From positions 124,001 to 188,000 of the forward strand of contig NZ_JADOBE010000001.1 in the NCBI RefSeq assembly GCF_015637705.1: a stretch of DNA of 64,000 nucleotides. Reading direction: 5' to 3'. The notes under the pieces are model-generated. The model was given only the letters and a program-made list of their open reading frames with translations, did no database searches and was not told the DNA's origin. This DNA is from Pseudomonas sp. N040 (GTDB lineage Bacteria > Pseudomonadota > Gammaproteobacteria > Pseudomonadales > Pseudomonadaceae). This document shows, piece after piece, positions 19,072 through 28,386 of this stretch (the first letter of the stretch is position 1; the number at the start of each line of letters is the position of its first letter). The position numbers and the translations under genes are program-made.

Positions 19072-20478
19072 ATGTCTAAGACTGTTCAACTGATCAAAGA
19101 CCACGACGTTAAGTGGGTAGACCTGCGTTTCACCGACACCAAGGGCAAGCAGCACCACGTGACCATGCCCGCCCGTGACGCTCTGGACGACGAATTCTTC
19201 GAAGTCGGCAAGATGTTCGACGGCTCCTCCATTCATGGCTGGAAAGGCATCGAAGCCTCCGACATGATCCTGATGCCGGTCGACGATACCGCCGTACTCG
19301 ATCCGTTCACCGAAGAACCGACCCTGATCCTGGTCTGCGACATCATCGAGCCAAGCACCATGCAGGGCTACGACCGCGACCCGCGCTCGATCGCCAAGCG
19401 CGCCGAGGAATACCTGAAGAGCACCGGCATCGGTGACACCGTCTTCGTTGGCCCGGAGCCCGAGTTCTTCATCTTCGACGAAGTGAAGTTCAAGTCCGAC
19501 ATCTCCGGCTCGATGTTCAAGATCTACTCCGAGCAGGGCTCCTGGATGACCGACCAGGACGTCGAAGGCGGCAACAAGGGCCATCGCCCAGCCGTCAAAG
19601 GCGGTTATTTCCCGGTTCCGCCGTGCGACCACGACCACGAAATCCGTACTGCCATGTGTAATGCCATGGAAGAAATGGGCCTGGTCATCGAAGTTCACCA
19701 CCACGAAGTGGCAACTGCCGGCCAGAACGAAATCGGTGTGAAGTTCAACACCCTGGTCAACAAGGCTGACGAAGTCCAGACCCTGAAGTACTGCGTACAC
19801 AACGTCGCCGACGCCTACGGCAAGACCGCGACCTTCATGCCCAAGCCACTCTACGGTGACAACGGCTCGGGCATGCACGTGCACCTGTCGATCGGCAAAG
19901 ACGGCAAGAACACCTTCGCCGGTGAAGGCTATGCCGGCCTGTCCGACACCGCCCTGTACTTCATCGGCGGCATCATCAAGCACGGCAAGGCCCTGAACGG
20001 CTTCACCAACCCGTCGACCAACTCCTACAAGCGTCTGGTCCCGGGCTTCGAAGCGCCGGTAATGCTGGCCTACTCGGCACGCAACCGCTCTGCCTCGATC
20101 CGTATCCCGTACGTTTCCAGCCCGAAAGCCCGCCGCATCGAAGCACGCTTCCCGGATCCGGCTGCCAACCCATACCTGGCCTTCGCTGCCCTGCTGATGG
20201 CTGGCCTGGACGGCATCCAGAACAAGATTCACCCCGGCGACGCCGCCGACAAGAACCTCTATGACCTGCCACCGGAAGAAGCGGCCAACATCCCGCAAGT
20301 CTGCGGCAGCCTCAAGGAAGCCCTTGAGCACCTGGACCAGGGCCGTGCGTTCCTGACCAAGGGTGGCGTGTTCTCCGACGACTTCATCGATGCCTACATC
20401 GAGCTGAAGTCCGAAGAAGAGATCAAGGTGCGCACCTTCGTGCACCCGCTGGAATACGACCTGTACTACAGCGTCTAA
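19072..20478 (+). CDS. glnA: Glutamine synthetase, type I
   Basis: This 468-residue GSI forms dodecamers and makes glutamine from glutamate, ammonia and ATP. The N-terminal beta-grasp domain ([19 protein letters not shown]) and the catalytic segments [27 protein letters not shown] and [20 protein letters not shown] are intact. The adenylylation Tyr is codon 397 in NLYDLPPEE, so GlnE control is expected. GGAGG sits 9 bp before the ATG. The promoter region carries NtrC sites and a sigma-54 promoter, and the gene ends in a strong terminator. It lies about 1.6 kb from ntrBC, with two DUF4124 genes between. Confidence 0.98.
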   Translation: MSKTVQLIKDHDVKWVDLRFTDTKGKQHHVTMPARDALDDEFFEVGKMFDGSSIHGWKGIEASDMILMPVDDTAVLDPFTEEPTLILVCDIIEPSTMQGYDRDPRSIAKRAEEYLKSTGIGDTVFVGPEPEFFIFDEVKFKSDISGSMFKIYSEQGSWMTDQDVEGGNKGHRPAVKGGYFPVPPCDHDHEIRTAMCNAMEEMGLVIEVHHHEVATAGQNEIGVKFNTLVNKADEVQTLKYCVHNVADAYGKTATFMPKPLYGDNGSGMHVHLSIGKDGKNTFAGEGYAGLSDTALYFIGGIIKHGKALNGFTNPSTNSYKRLVPGFEAPVMLAYSARNRSASIRIPYVSSPKARRIEARFPDPAANPYLAFAALLMAGLDGIQNKIHPGDAADKNLYDLPPEEAANIPQVCGSLKEALEHLDQGRAFLTKGGVFSDDFIDAYIELKSEEEIKVRTFVHPLEYDLYYSV

Positions 20479-20497
20479 GCCGGTCGCAGCAAAGCAG

Positions 20498-20524
20498 AGG
20501 CCTCCTTCGGGAGGCCTTTTTTTT
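20498..20524 (+). terminator. Rho-independent terminator of glnA
   Basis: AGGCCTCC-TTCG-GGAGGCCT forms an 8-bp stem with a UUCG tetraloop followed by eight T residues, 20 bp after the stop codon. Confidence 0.95.
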
Positions 20525-20541
20525 GGCGCTGCACTCGTTAC

Positions 20542-20590
20542 GGTTGAATACTCGCTTGTCGTAGGATGGGCTTAAGCCCACCCATCCTGC
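20542..20590. repeat. Extragenic palindromic repeat, single copy
   Basis: GGTTGAATACTCGCTTGTC leads into the palindromic unit GTAGGATGGGCTTAAGCCCA and then CCCATCCTGC. The same leader and palindrome occur at 15172. Only one unit is present here. Confidence 0.7.
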
Positions 20591-20716
20591 AAAATCGACC
20601 CGCAACAGCTAACGAGTACCGAGCCTCATTCTTGCCTGGCCGCCCCGTCTGCGCGCGGGGCTTGCAAGCCAGCCACCCGAATGCAAGTCTTAGAAAAAGC
20701 CCGCAAGGAACTCATC

Positions 20717-21268
20717 ATGCGTATCCCGCTTGCCTGTCTACTCATGCTTCTGGCGATTCCAGCCAGCGCCCAGATCTACAGCTACACCGATGCCAATGGC
20801 AACAAGGTCTTCACCAATCAGCCGCCGGATGGCATCGACGCCGCGCCCGTGCAGCTGCAGCCGATGAACACCATGGATCCGACCAGGGTGGCAGCCCCGG
20901 CGCAGGATGCCGAGGCTGTCGCGGCCCCGGTGGATGGCCAGAGCCTGCCCTACAGCCAGGTGCAACTGACCGACCTGCCGACCGACGAAGCCCTGCGCGC
21001 GAATAACGGCACCTTTACCGTTCGTGCCGCCCTGCAGCCAGGGTTGATGCCAGGTCACCGCCTGCAGCTGTTGCTCGATGGCCAGCCCTACGGATCCCCG
21101 ACCAATGTGCCGCTGCTGCAACTGACCGAAATCGACCGCGGTGATCACACCCTGGAACTGCAGGTCAAGGCCGGTGACAAGGTGATCCAGCAAAGCATGC
21201 CCGTCACCTTCACCGTCCAGCGGGTGGCACTGGGTACCCCCAAAGCGACACCGCGGCCGACACCTTGA
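20717..21268 (+). CDS. Periplasmic DUF4124 protein, first of a tandem pair
   Basis: The start at 20717 (MRIPLACLLML) has AAGGAA 8 bp upstream and opens a Sec signal peptide cleaved near ASAQ. The 183-residue product carries the DUF4124 core YSYTDANGNKVFTNQPPDG just after the signal, then a low-complexity linker and a beta-rich C-terminal domain (FTVRAALQPGLMPGHRLQLL). DUF4124 proteins are exported and of unknown function. Its TGA overlaps the TTG start of the next gene, a paralogue, so they are translated together. Confidence 0.85.
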   Translation: MRIPLACLLMLLAIPASAQIYSYTDANGNKVFTNQPPDGIDAAPVQLQPMNTMDPTRVAAPAQDAEAVAAPVDGQSLPYSQVQLTDLPTDEALRANNGTFTVRAALQPGLMPGHRLQLLLDGQPYGSPTNVPLLQLTEIDRGDHTLELQVKAGDKVIQQSMPVTFTVQRVALGTPKATPRPTP

Positions 21269-21891
21269 GCCGCAGGCTGCAACTGGCCGGATTGCTGCTG
21301 GCCTCGCTATTCTGCGCGGCCGCCGCAGGCGAGGTGTACACCTATGTCGATGCTGACGGTAACCGGGTCTTTACCGACCAGCCGCCAGGCAACGCCAGGC
21401 GCATTGAGATGGCACCACCAAATGAAATGCCGGTGTACCAGCAACGCGCCGCGCCCAGGCCGACCGAATCTCCCGCTCCAGCCCCGGCCTACCAGCTGCT
21501 GCGCATTCTCTTCCCGGCACCGGACAGCGTGGTCGAGGATCCGGCCGGCAACCTGATGGTCACGGTCAACAGCGACCCTGCGCTGCTGCCCGGGCACAAC
21601 TATCGCCTGCTGCTGGATGGGCAACCCGCTGGCAGCAGCGGGCGCAGCGCGGTGTTTGCCCTGGAAAACCTCGACCGCGGCACGCATCAGCTGGCCGTCG
21701 AGATCATCGACAGCCAGGGCGACACCCTGGAGCGCACACCCAGCCAGCCAGTGCATGTGCGGCGCATGTCCCTGAGCGCCAAGCGCAAGGTCAAGCCCTG
21801 CCAGCTGGCTGACTATGGCGTGCGCCCGGAGTGCCCGCTCAAGGACAAGCCGGCGCCGGAACGCGATATTCCGTTGATTCCGTTCATCTGA
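21265..21891 (+). CDS. Periplasmic DUF4124 protein, second of a tandem pair
   Basis: This is a 208-residue paralogue of the preceding protein, starting from TTG inside the TTGA overlap at 21265. A signal peptide (LLLASLFCAAAAG) precedes the same core VYTYVDADGNRVFTDQPPG and the same C-terminal beta domain (LPGHNYRLLLDGQPAG). It ends in a short Cys-containing tail (CQLADYGVRPECPLKDK) absent from the first copy. The pair sits between glnA and ntrBC; I recall a similar arrangement in Pseudomonas, but no nitrogen role is known. Confidence 0.83.
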   Translation: MSRRLQLAGLLLASLFCAAAAGEVYTYVDADGNRVFTDQPPGNARRIEMAPPNEMPVYQQRAAPRPTESPAPAPAYQLLRILFPAPDSVVEDPAGNLMVTVNSDPALLPGHNYRLLLDGQPAGSSGRSAVFALENLDRGTHQLAVEIIDSQGDTLERTPSQPVHVRRMSLSAKRKVKPCQLADYGVRPECPLKDKPAPERDIPLIPFI

Positions 21892-21903
21892 GCGCCGCGC
21901 AAG

Positions 21904-21918
21904 GCACCATTTTGGTGC
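21904..21918. promoter_or_regulatory. NtrC-type enhancer site of ntrBC
   Basis: GCACCATTTTGGTGC is a perfect NtrC dyad. It lies about 130 bp upstream of the sigma-54 promoter of ntrBC and just after the stop of the DUF4124 gene, implying autoregulation. Confidence 0.8.
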
Positions 21919-22036
21919 GCACCGGTTGCAGGGCACCTAAACTCTCCTCACTTTGGCTCACGCCGGCCCGCCACAACCAACCCGCCCGCGGCTGCCGACC
22001 ACTGAATACAGGGTTTCGGCGCCGATTCAGCGGCGT

Positions 22037-22052
22037 TGGTTTGCTTCTTGCA
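22037..22052 (+). promoter_or_regulatory. Sigma-54 promoter of ntrBC
   Basis: TGGTTTGCTTCTTGCA has GG and GC exactly 10 bp apart and a perfect TTGCA -12 half. The -24 half departs from TGGCACG. The predicted start is near 22063, giving a leader of about 60 nt before ntrB. Confidence 0.7.
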
Positions 22053-22122
22053 GATATGCCCGTGCCGGCACCGCAATAGCGCATTGCTGTCTTTCGAATC
22101 ATTCAGGCCACCGCACTGCACC

Positions 22123-23208
22123 ATGACCATCAACGACGCACTGCACCGTTTGCTGCTCGACAACCTGACCACGGCCATTCTGCTGCTGGACACACAACTG
22201 CACCTGGAATACATGAATCCGGCCGCGGAAATGCTGCTGGCCGTCAGCGGACAGCGCTCGCATGGGCAGTTCATCGGCGAGCTGTTCAGCGAATCACCGG
22301 AAGCCCTGGCCTCGCTGCAGCAATCGGTGCGCTCCGCACACCCCTTCACCAAGCGCGAAGCCCTGCTGAGCACCCAGAGCGGGCAGGCGCTGACCGTGGA
22401 CTATGCCGTCACGCCGATTCTCAATCGCCAGGGCACCTTCCTGCTGCTGGAAATCCTGCCGCGCGACCGCCTGCTGCGGATCACCAAGGAAGAGGCCCAG
22501 CTGTCCAAGCAGGAAACCACCAAGCTGCTGGTGCGCGGCCTGGCGCACGAGATCAAGAATCCGCTGGGCGGCATCCGCGGTGCGGCCCAGCTGCTGGCGC
22601 GCGAGCTGCACGCCGCCGAGCTCAAGGACTACACCGATGTGATCATCGAAGAGGCCGATCGCCTGCGCAACCTGGTCGACCGCATGCTCGGCTCGAACAA
22701 GCTGCCGTCGCTGGCGCAGACCAATATCCACGAAGTGCTCGAGCGCGTCTGCCAGCTGGTCGACATGGAGACCCAGGGCCGCATCAGCCTGATGCGTGAT
22801 TATGACCCGAGCATTCCGGACGTCATGATCGACCGCGAGCAGATGATCCAGGCCGTGCTCAATATCGTGCGCAACGCCATGCAGGCGCTGGCGGAAAGCG
22901 TGCCGCCACAGGGCAGCCGGATCACCCTGCGCACCCGCGCACTGCGCCAGTTCACCATTGGCCATACCCGCCACCGGCTGGTCTGCAAGGTCGAGATCAT
23001 CGACAACGGCCCGGGGATCACCGCCGAGCTGCAGCAGACCATTTTCTATCCGATGGTCAGCGGGCGTGCCGACGGCACCGGCCTCGGTCTGGCCATCACA
23101 CAGAACATCATCAGCCAGCACCAGGGCCTGATCGAATGCGAAAGCCAGCCTGGCCACACCGTATTCACCCTGTTTCTACCGCTTGAACAAGGAGCAATGT
23201 ACCCATGA
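22123..23208 (+). CDS. ntrB: Nitrogen regulation sensor kinase NtrB
   Basis: The start at 22123 (MTINDALHRLLLDNL) gives 361 residues; the in-frame region back to 22036 holds the promoter and is not coding. A PAS domain occupies about residues 8-120. The DHp domain has the phosphorylated His (residue 142) in GLAHEIKNPLGG, and the ATPase has N-box IVRNAMQAL, G1 IDNGPGI and G2 GRADGTGLGLAI. It is soluble, phosphorylates NtrC under nitrogen limitation, and is switched by PII protein. Its stop overlaps the ntrC ATG (ATGA). Confidence 0.96.
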   Translation: MTINDALHRLLLDNLTTAILLLDTQLHLEYMNPAAEMLLAVSGQRSHGQFIGELFSESPEALASLQQSVRSAHPFTKREALLSTQSGQALTVDYAVTPILNRQGTFLLLEILPRDRLLRITKEEAQLSKQETTKLLVRGLAHEIKNPLGGIRGAAQLLARELHAAELKDYTDVIIEEADRLRNLVDRMLGSNKLPSLAQTNIHEVLERVCQLVDMETQGRISLMRDYDPSIPDVMIDREQMIQAVLNIVRNAMQALAESVPPQGSRITLRTRALRQFTIGHTRHRLVCKVEIIDNGPGITAELQQTIFYPMVSGRADGTGLGLAITQNIISQHQGLIECESQPGHTVFTLFLPLEQGAMYP

Positions 23209-24638
23209 GCCGCAGCGAGTCCGTCTGGGTCGTCGATGATGACCGCTCCATCCGCTGGGTGCTGGAAAAAGCCCTGCAGCAGGAAGGCATGGAGCCGCAG
23301 ACCTTCGACAACGCCAACAGCCTGCTGAGCCGCCTGGAAACCCAGCAGCCGGATGTGATCATCTCCGACATCCGCATGCCCGGGCCCAGCGGCCTCGACC
23401 TGCTGGCCCGCCTGCGCGAGAAGTTTCCGCGTCTGCCGGTGATCATCATGACCGCGCACTCCGACCTCGACAGCGCGGTGGCATCCTACCAGGGCGGTGC
23501 CTTCGAATACCTGCCCAAGCCCTTCGATGTCGACGAGGCCATCACCCTGGTCAAGCGTGCCTGCCAGCATGCCCGCGAACAGCAGAGCGGCGCGGTTCCG
23601 GCCGAGCCGGCCACCACCCCGGAAATCATCGGCGAAGCGCCGGCCATGCAGGAGGTATTCCGCGCCATCGGCCGGCTCTCGCACTCCAACATCACCGTGC
23701 TGATCAACGGCGAGTCGGGTACCGGCAAGGAACTGGTCGCCCATGCCCTGCACCGCCACAGTCCCCGAGCACGTGCGCCCTTCATCGCGCTGAACATGGC
23801 CGCCATTCCCAAGGACCTGATGGAGTCGGAACTGTTCGGCCACGAGAAAGGCGCCTTCACCGGCGCCGCCAACCTGCGCCGCGGGCGCTTCGAGCAGGCC
23901 GATGGCGGCACGCTGTTTCTCGACGAGATCGGCGACATGCCGGCCGATACCCAGACGCGCCTGCTGCGCGTGCTGGCCGATGGCGAGTTCTACCGGGTGG
24001 GCGGGCATATGCCGGTCAAGGTCGATGTACGGATCATCGCCGCCACTCACCAGAACCTGGAAACGCTGGTCCACGAGGGCAAGTTCCGCGAAGACCTATT
24101 CCATCGCCTGAACGTCATCCGCATCCACATTCCACGCCTGGCCGACCGCCGCGAGGACATCCCCACCCTGGCCCGGCACTTCCTGGCGCGGGCTGCCCAG
24201 GAACTGGCGGTCGAGCCAAAGCTGCTGAAGACGGAAACCGAGGATTACCTCAAGCACCTGGCCTGGCCAGGCAACGTGCGCCAGCTGGAGAACACCTGCC
24301 GCTGGATCACCGTGATGGCTTCCGGGCGCGAAGTGCATGTCGGCGACCTGCCACCGGAACTGCTCCAGCAACAATCCGACAGCCCGCGCGACTCCAGCTG
24401 GGAACAGGCCCTGCGCCAGTGGGCGGACCAGGCGCTGGGGTGCGGCCAGGGCAACCTGCTGGACATCGCCGTGCCGGCCTTCGAGCGGATCATGATCGAG
24501 ATCGCCCTCAAGCACACCGCCGGGCGCCGGCGCGATGCCGCCGTCCTGCTGGGCTGGGGACGCAACACCCTGACGCGCAAGATCAAGGAACTCGGCATGA
24601 AGGTCGCCGGCGACGATGACGAAGGCGAGGATGCCTGA
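23205..24638 (+). CDS. ntrC: Nitrogen regulator NtrC, sigma-54 activator
   Basis: This is a 477-residue response regulator. The receiver domain (1-120) carries the phospho-acceptor Asp in DVIISDIRMPG. The AAA+ domain (about 140-380) has Walker A GESGTGKE, the sigma-54 contact loop GAFTGA and Walker B GGTLFLDEIGDM. A C-terminal Fis-type helix-turn-helix (AAVLLGWGRNTLTRKIKEL) binds the dyads seen before glnA and ntrB. It activates nitrogen-scavenging genes when NtrB phosphorylates it. Confidence 0.97.
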   Translation: MSRSESVWVVDDDRSIRWVLEKALQQEGMEPQTFDNANSLLSRLETQQPDVIISDIRMPGPSGLDLLARLREKFPRLPVIIMTAHSDLDSAVASYQGGAFEYLPKPFDVDEAITLVKRACQHAREQQSGAVPAEPATTPEIIGEAPAMQEVFRAIGRLSHSNITVLINGESGTGKELVAHALHRHSPRARAPFIALNMAAIPKDLMESELFGHEKGAFTGAANLRRGRFEQADGGTLFLDEIGDMPADTQTRLLRVLADGEFYRVGGHMPVKVDVRIIAATHQNLETLVHEGKFREDLFHRLNVIRIHIPRLADRREDIPTLARHFLARAAQELAVEPKLLKTETEDYLKHLAWPGNVRQLENTCRWITVMASGREVHVGDLPPELLQQQSDSPRDSSWEQALRQWADQALGCGQGNLLDIAVPAFERIMIEIALKHTAGRRRDAAVLLGWGRNTLTRKIKELGMKVAGDDDEGEDA

Positions 24639-24759
24639 GGCAGCTGAGCCGCAAGGCGGTTACGGGTCCGGATGACGCCGGAGGACTGCCGCCGGGCCAG
24701 ACTGGCGCTGCGCTTGGCTATAGAATGCAGCTCCTCCTGCACCGCGCCCGGGCCCGCTC

Positions 24760-25233
24760 ATGTTCCATATCGTGCTGTTCGAACCGGAAATTCCCCCGAA
24801 TACCGGCAATATCATCCGCCTGTGCGCCAACACTGGCTGCCAGCTGCACCTGATCGAGCCCCTGGGCTTCGAACTGGATGACAAGCGCCTGCGCCGCGCC
24901 GGCCTGGACTATCACGAATACGCGCCGCTGCTGCGCCATCCGAGCCTGCCGGACTGCCTCGGGCAGCTTGCCGGCGGCCGCCTGTTCGCCTTTACCACCA
25001 AGGGCAGCCGCAACTATGCCGAGGTCGCTTTCCAGCCCGGCGACGTATTCCTGTTCGGTCCGGAAAGCCGCGGGCTGCCCGCCGACATCCGCGAAAGCGT
25101 GCCCGCCGAACAGCGCCTGCGCCTGCCCATGCACCCGCAGTGCCGCAGCCTGAACCTGTCCAATGCGGTGGCGGTGGTGGTCTACGAAGCCTGGCGCCAG
25201 CAGGCTTTCGCCATGCCTGGCGCAGCTGACTAA
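24760..25233 (+). CDS. trmL: tRNA (cytidine/uridine-34-2'-O)-methyltransferase TrmL
   Basis: This is a 157-residue SPOUT-fold enzyme. Motifs include the opening [20 protein letters not shown], the middle [10 protein letters not shown] and the knotted C-terminal SAM-binding region [20 protein letters not shown]. It methylates the wobble ribose of tRNA-Leu isoacceptors. Length is typical. The gene is on the same strand as ntrC with a 120-bp gap and is convergent with gabT. Confidence 0.95.
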   Translation: MFHIVLFEPEIPPNTGNIIRLCANTGCQLHLIEPLGFELDDKRLRRAGLDYHEYAPLLRHPSLPDCLGQLAGGRLFAFTTKGSRNYAEVAFQPGDVFLFGPESRGLPADIRESVPAEQRLRLPMHPQCRSLNLSNAVAVVVYEAWRQQAFAMPGAAD

Positions 25234-25293
25234 CGGCGCGTTGCACAGCCTGGCAAGCGCAAGCCGGCCGGCCCGGTTCGCCAACGCACAGGC

Positions 25294-25318
25294 AAAAAAA
25301 GACCCGCCGAAGCGGGTC
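25294..25318 (-). terminator. Rho-independent terminator of gabT
   Basis: GACCCGC-CGAA-GCGGGTC forms the hairpin. On the minus strand it is followed by seven T residues (25294-25300) and preceded by an A run, so it fits termination of gabT. The plus-strand flank lacks a T run, so I do not assign it to trmL. Confidence 0.88.
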
Positions 25319-25343
25319 AAAAAAACGCCTGGCTGGTGAGCCC

Positions 25344-26624
25344 TTAGGCGAGTTCGTCAAAACACTCGGCGACGATGGCGATACCTTTTTCCAGCTGCGC
25401 ATCCGGAATGGTGATCGGCATGAGGAAACGGATAACGTTGTAGTAGGTGCCGCACGACAGCAGGATCAGGCCTTTCTCGCGGGCGCGAGCGACGATCTTG
25501 CCAACCAGCTCGGCGGCCGGCTTGTGCACGTCGCCACCCTCGAACAGCTCGATGGCGATCATCGAACCCAGGCCGCGCACGTCACCGATGACCTTGTGCT
25601 TGGCCTGGATCGCGCGCAGGCCGCTCTTGAGCTTGTCGCCCAGGGCTTGCGAGCGCTCCAGCAGCTTCTCTTCGTCGAATACCTTCAGCACGGCCAGGGC
25701 CGCGGCGCAGGCGATCGGGCTGCCGGCGTAGGTGCCGCCCAGGCCGCCCGGGGCGATGACGTCCATGATCTCGGCCTTGCCGCACACGCCGGAGATCGGG
25801 AAGCCGCCACCGACCGACTTGGCGAAGGTGGTCAGGTCCGGCACCACGCCCAACTGTTCGCAGGCAAAGAAGCTGCCGGTACGGCCAGCGCCGGTCTGTA
25901 CTTCATCGGCGATCAGCAGGATGCCGTGCTGGTCGCAGAGCGCGCGCAAGCGCTGCATGAAGGCCGGCGAGTTGGTGTAGAAACCACCCTCACCCTGCAC
26001 TGGTTCGATGATGATGGCAGCGATGTCGCACGGCTGGGCATCGTTCTTGAAGATGCGCTCGATGCTGGCGATCGATTCGTCTTCGCTCACGCCATGCAGC
26101 TCGCACGGCGCCAGGGCGCGGAACACGCCGCCCGGCATCAGGCCCATGCCGGCCGAGTACGGCACCACCTTGCCGGTCAGCGACAGGGTCATCATGGTGC
26201 GGCCGTGGTAGGCGCCGGTGAAGGCGATCACGCCGGCGCGGCCGGTGGCGGCACGGGCGATCTTCACCGCGTTCTCCACGGCTTCGGAGCCGGAAGTCAC
26301 CAGCAGGGTCTTCTTGGCAAAGTTGCCCGGCACGCGCTTGGCGATTTCCTCGCAGAGCTCGATGTAGGGTTCGTAGGCCAGCACCTGGAAGCAGGTGTGC
26401 GTCAGCTTGGTCAGCTGCTCTTGCACGGCGGCGATCACTTTCGGGTGCAGGTGGCCGGTATTCAGTACCGCGATACCACCGGCGAAGTCGATGTACTCGC
26501 GGCCTTCGACGTCCCAGACGGTGGCGTTTTCAGCGCGCTCGGCGACAACCGGATGGATCTGGCCCACGCCACGCGGAACAGCGGCGGCACGGCGTTTCAG
26601 GATGGCTTCGTTAGTCTTGCTCAT
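25344..26624 (-). CDS. gabT: 4-aminobutyrate aminotransferase
   Basis: The start at 26624 (MSKTNEAILKRRAAAVPRGV) has GAGGA 7 bp upstream; an in-frame Met at 26663 does not. The product is 426 residues, a class III PLP aminotransferase. It has the N-terminal VWDVEGREYIDFAGGIAVLN, the Asp that contacts PLP in LLIADEVQTGAGRTG, and the PLP Lys in LTTFAKSVGGGFPISG. It transfers the amino group of GABA to 2-oxoglutarate, giving succinate semialdehyde, which GabD upstream oxidises. gabD and gabT form an operon with an 86-bp gap. Confidence 0.96.
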   Translation of the reverse strand: MSKTNEAILKRRAAAVPRGVGQIHPVVAERAENATVWDVEGREYIDFAGGIAVLNTGHLHPKVIAAVQEQLTKLTHTCFQVLAYEPYIELCEEIAKRVPGNFAKKTLLVTSGSEAVENAVKIARAATGRAGVIAFTGAYHGRTMMTLSLTGKVVPYSAGMGLMPGGVFRALAPCELHGVSEDESIASIERIFKNDAQPCDIAAIIIEPVQGEGGFYTNSPAFMQRLRALCDQHGILLIADEVQTGAGRTGSFFACEQLGVVPDLTTFAKSVGGGFPISGVCGKAEIMDVIAPGGLGGTYAGSPIACAAALAVLKVFDEEKLLERSQALGDKLKSGLRAIQAKHKVIGDVRGLGSMIAIELFEGGDVHKPAAELVGKIVARAREKGLILLSCGTYYNVIRFLMPITIPDAQLEKGIAIVAECFDELA

Positions 26625-26710
26625 GATTGTCCTCGTGGGTCCTTGTGAGACCGGATTTCGCAAATGTCATTGCAGCGCTGGCAGCTGCCCCGAATGGAGC
26701 AGCAGCCGGA

Positions 26711-28156
26711 TCAGATACCGCCCAGGCAGACGTATTTGATTTCCAGATAGTCTTCGATGCCGTACTTGGAGCCTTCGCGACCCAGGCCGGAGGCCTTGAT
26801 GCCGCCAAACGGCGCCACTTCGGTGGAGATGATCCCGGTGTTCACCCCGACGATGCCGTACTCCAGCGCCTCGGCCACACGGAACACCCGGCCCAGGTCG
26901 CGGGCATAGAAGTACGAAGCCAGGCCGAACTCGGTGTCGTTGGACTGGGCGATCACATCGGCCTCGTCCTTGAAGCGGAACAGCGGCGCCAGCGGGCCGA
27001 AGGTTTCTTCCTTGGCTACAGCGGCCGTCTTCGGCACGTTGAGCAGGATGGTCGGCTCGAAGAAGTTGCCACCCAGCGCCTTGCCACCAGCCAGCAAGGT
27101 GGCGCCCTTGCTCACGGCGTCATCAATGTGTTCCTGGACCTTGGCCACGGCTTTCTCATCGATCAGCGGACCGGTGGTGATGCCGTCTTCCAGACCGTTG
27201 CCGATCTTCAGCTTGGCCACCGCTACGCGCAGCTTCTCGGCGAAGGCGTCATACACGGCGTCCTGCACGTACAGGCGGTTGGCGCAGACGCAGGTCTGCC
27301 CGGCGTTGCGGTACTTGGAGGCCAGCGCGCCATCCACGGCCGCATCCAGGTCGGCATCGTCGAACACGATGAACGGCGCGTTGCCACCCAGCTCCAGCGA
27401 GACCTTCTTGATGTCCTTGGCGCATTCCATCATCAGCTGGCGACCGATCTCGGTCGAGCCGGTGAAGGACAGCTTGCGCACCAGCGGGTTGCCGGTCAGC
27501 TCGCTGCCGATGTCGCCGGCACTGCCAGTCACCACGCTCAGCACGCCCTTCGGAATACCGGCACGCTCCGCCAGGACCATCAGCGCCAATGCCGAGAACG
27601 GCGTCTGGCTGGCAGGCTTGATCACCATGGTGCAGCCAGCGGCGAGTGCCGGGCCGGCCTTGCGGGTAATCATCGCGGCCGGGAAGTTCCACGGCGTAAT
27701 CGCCGCGGTGACCCCGATCGGCTGCTTCATCACCAGGATGCGCTTGTCGGCCTGATGGCCCGGAATGGTGTCGCCGTAGACACGCTTGCCTTCTTCGGCA
27801 AACCACTCGATGAACGACGCCGCATAGGCGATCTCGCCCTTGGCTTCGGCCAGCGGCTTGCCTTGCTCCATGGTCATCAGACGGCCGAGGTCATCCTGGT
27901 TTTCCATCAACAGGTCGAACCAGCGACGCAGCTTGGTGGCGCGCTCCTTGGCGGTCAGCGCCCGCCAGGCCGGCAACGCCCGGTCAGCCGCCTCGATGGC
28001 ACGACGGGTCTCGGCCGCGCCCATCTTCGGCACGCTGCCGATGATCTCGCCGGTTGCCGGATTGTTGACCTTGATGGTCTGGCCACCGTCAGCGTCCAGC
28101 CAGTTTCCATCGATGAAAGCCTGCTGGCGGAACAGCGTGGCGTCTTTGAGTTGCAT
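26711..28156 (-). CDS. gabD: Succinate-semialdehyde dehydrogenase (NADP+)
   Basis: The start at 28156 (MQLKDATLFRQQAFIDG) gives 481 residues, the family norm; 37 codons upstream are in frame but non-conserved. Aldehyde dehydrogenase features are present: the NAD(P)-binding FTGSTEIGRQL, the Glu of LELGGNAPF and the catalytic Cys in NAGQTCVCANRL. It converts succinate semialdehyde to succinate. As first gene of gabDT it probably carries the promoter in the 28160-28390 region, where two inverted repeats lie. It is the last core gene before the integrated element. Confidence 0.96.
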   Translation of the reverse strand: MQLKDATLFRQQAFIDGNWLDADGGQTIKVNNPATGEIIGSVPKMGAAETRRAIEAADRALPAWRALTAKERATKLRRWFDLLMENQDDLGRLMTMEQGKPLAEAKGEIAYAASFIEWFAEEGKRVYGDTIPGHQADKRILVMKQPIGVTAAITPWNFPAAMITRKAGPALAAGCTMVIKPASQTPFSALALMVLAERAGIPKGVLSVVTGSAGDIGSELTGNPLVRKLSFTGSTEIGRQLMMECAKDIKKVSLELGGNAPFIVFDDADLDAAVDGALASKYRNAGQTCVCANRLYVQDAVYDAFAEKLRVAVAKLKIGNGLEDGITTGPLIDEKAVAKVQEHIDDAVSKGATLLAGGKALGGNFFEPTILLNVPKTAAVAKEETFGPLAPLFRFKDEADVIAQSNDTEFGLASYFYARDLGRVFRVAEALEYGIVGVNTGIISTEVAPFGGIKASGLGREGSKYGIEDYLEIKYVCLGGI

Positions 28157-28278
28157 GGCGGTCTCCTGTGCGCCGGCGACAATGCACCGGAAAGACTTGT
28201 TACGGGTAACCGGCACCCGCGGGAAGGGCGCCAGAAATGGACAATACAGGCACGTCCCGACCGGCAAGCCCGCCGGGG

Positions 28279-28296
28279 CGTTTGAAATCTCAAACG
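28279..28296. promoter_or_regulatory. Inverted repeat upstream of gabD
   Basis: CGTTTGA-AATC-TCAAACG is a perfect 7-bp dyad about 120 bp upstream of the gabD start. It could be an operator for a gab regulator; no regulator gene is nearby, so the role is a guess. Confidence 0.4.
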
Positions 28297-28354
28297 AATC
28301 CTAGGTTGCCGCAGCAAAAAGGGCAAGCACATGTTCGAAAAAATTAACGCTATT

Positions 28355-28386
28355 TGGTTTAATCGGGGCTTTCCTCGATTAAACCA
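28355..28386. repeat. Long perfect inverted repeat between gabD and tRNA-Arg
   Basis: TGGTTTAATCG and CGATTAAACCA form an 11-bp perfect stem with a 10-nt loop. No T run follows on either strand, so a classical terminator is unlikely. The 11-mer GGTTTAATCGA recurs at 28790-28800, on the other side of the tRNA genes. Confidence 0.55.

Noticed and set aside
19018..20445. 475-residue minus-strand ORF over glnA
   Set aside because: Exact shadow of glutamine synthetase.
25301..25318. Terminator for trmL on the plus strand
   Set aside because: The hairpin is followed by A residues, not T, on that strand; it fits gabT instead.
26627..28285. 552-residue plus-strand ORF over gabD
   Set aside because: Antisense shadow; gabD motifs are intact on the other strand.
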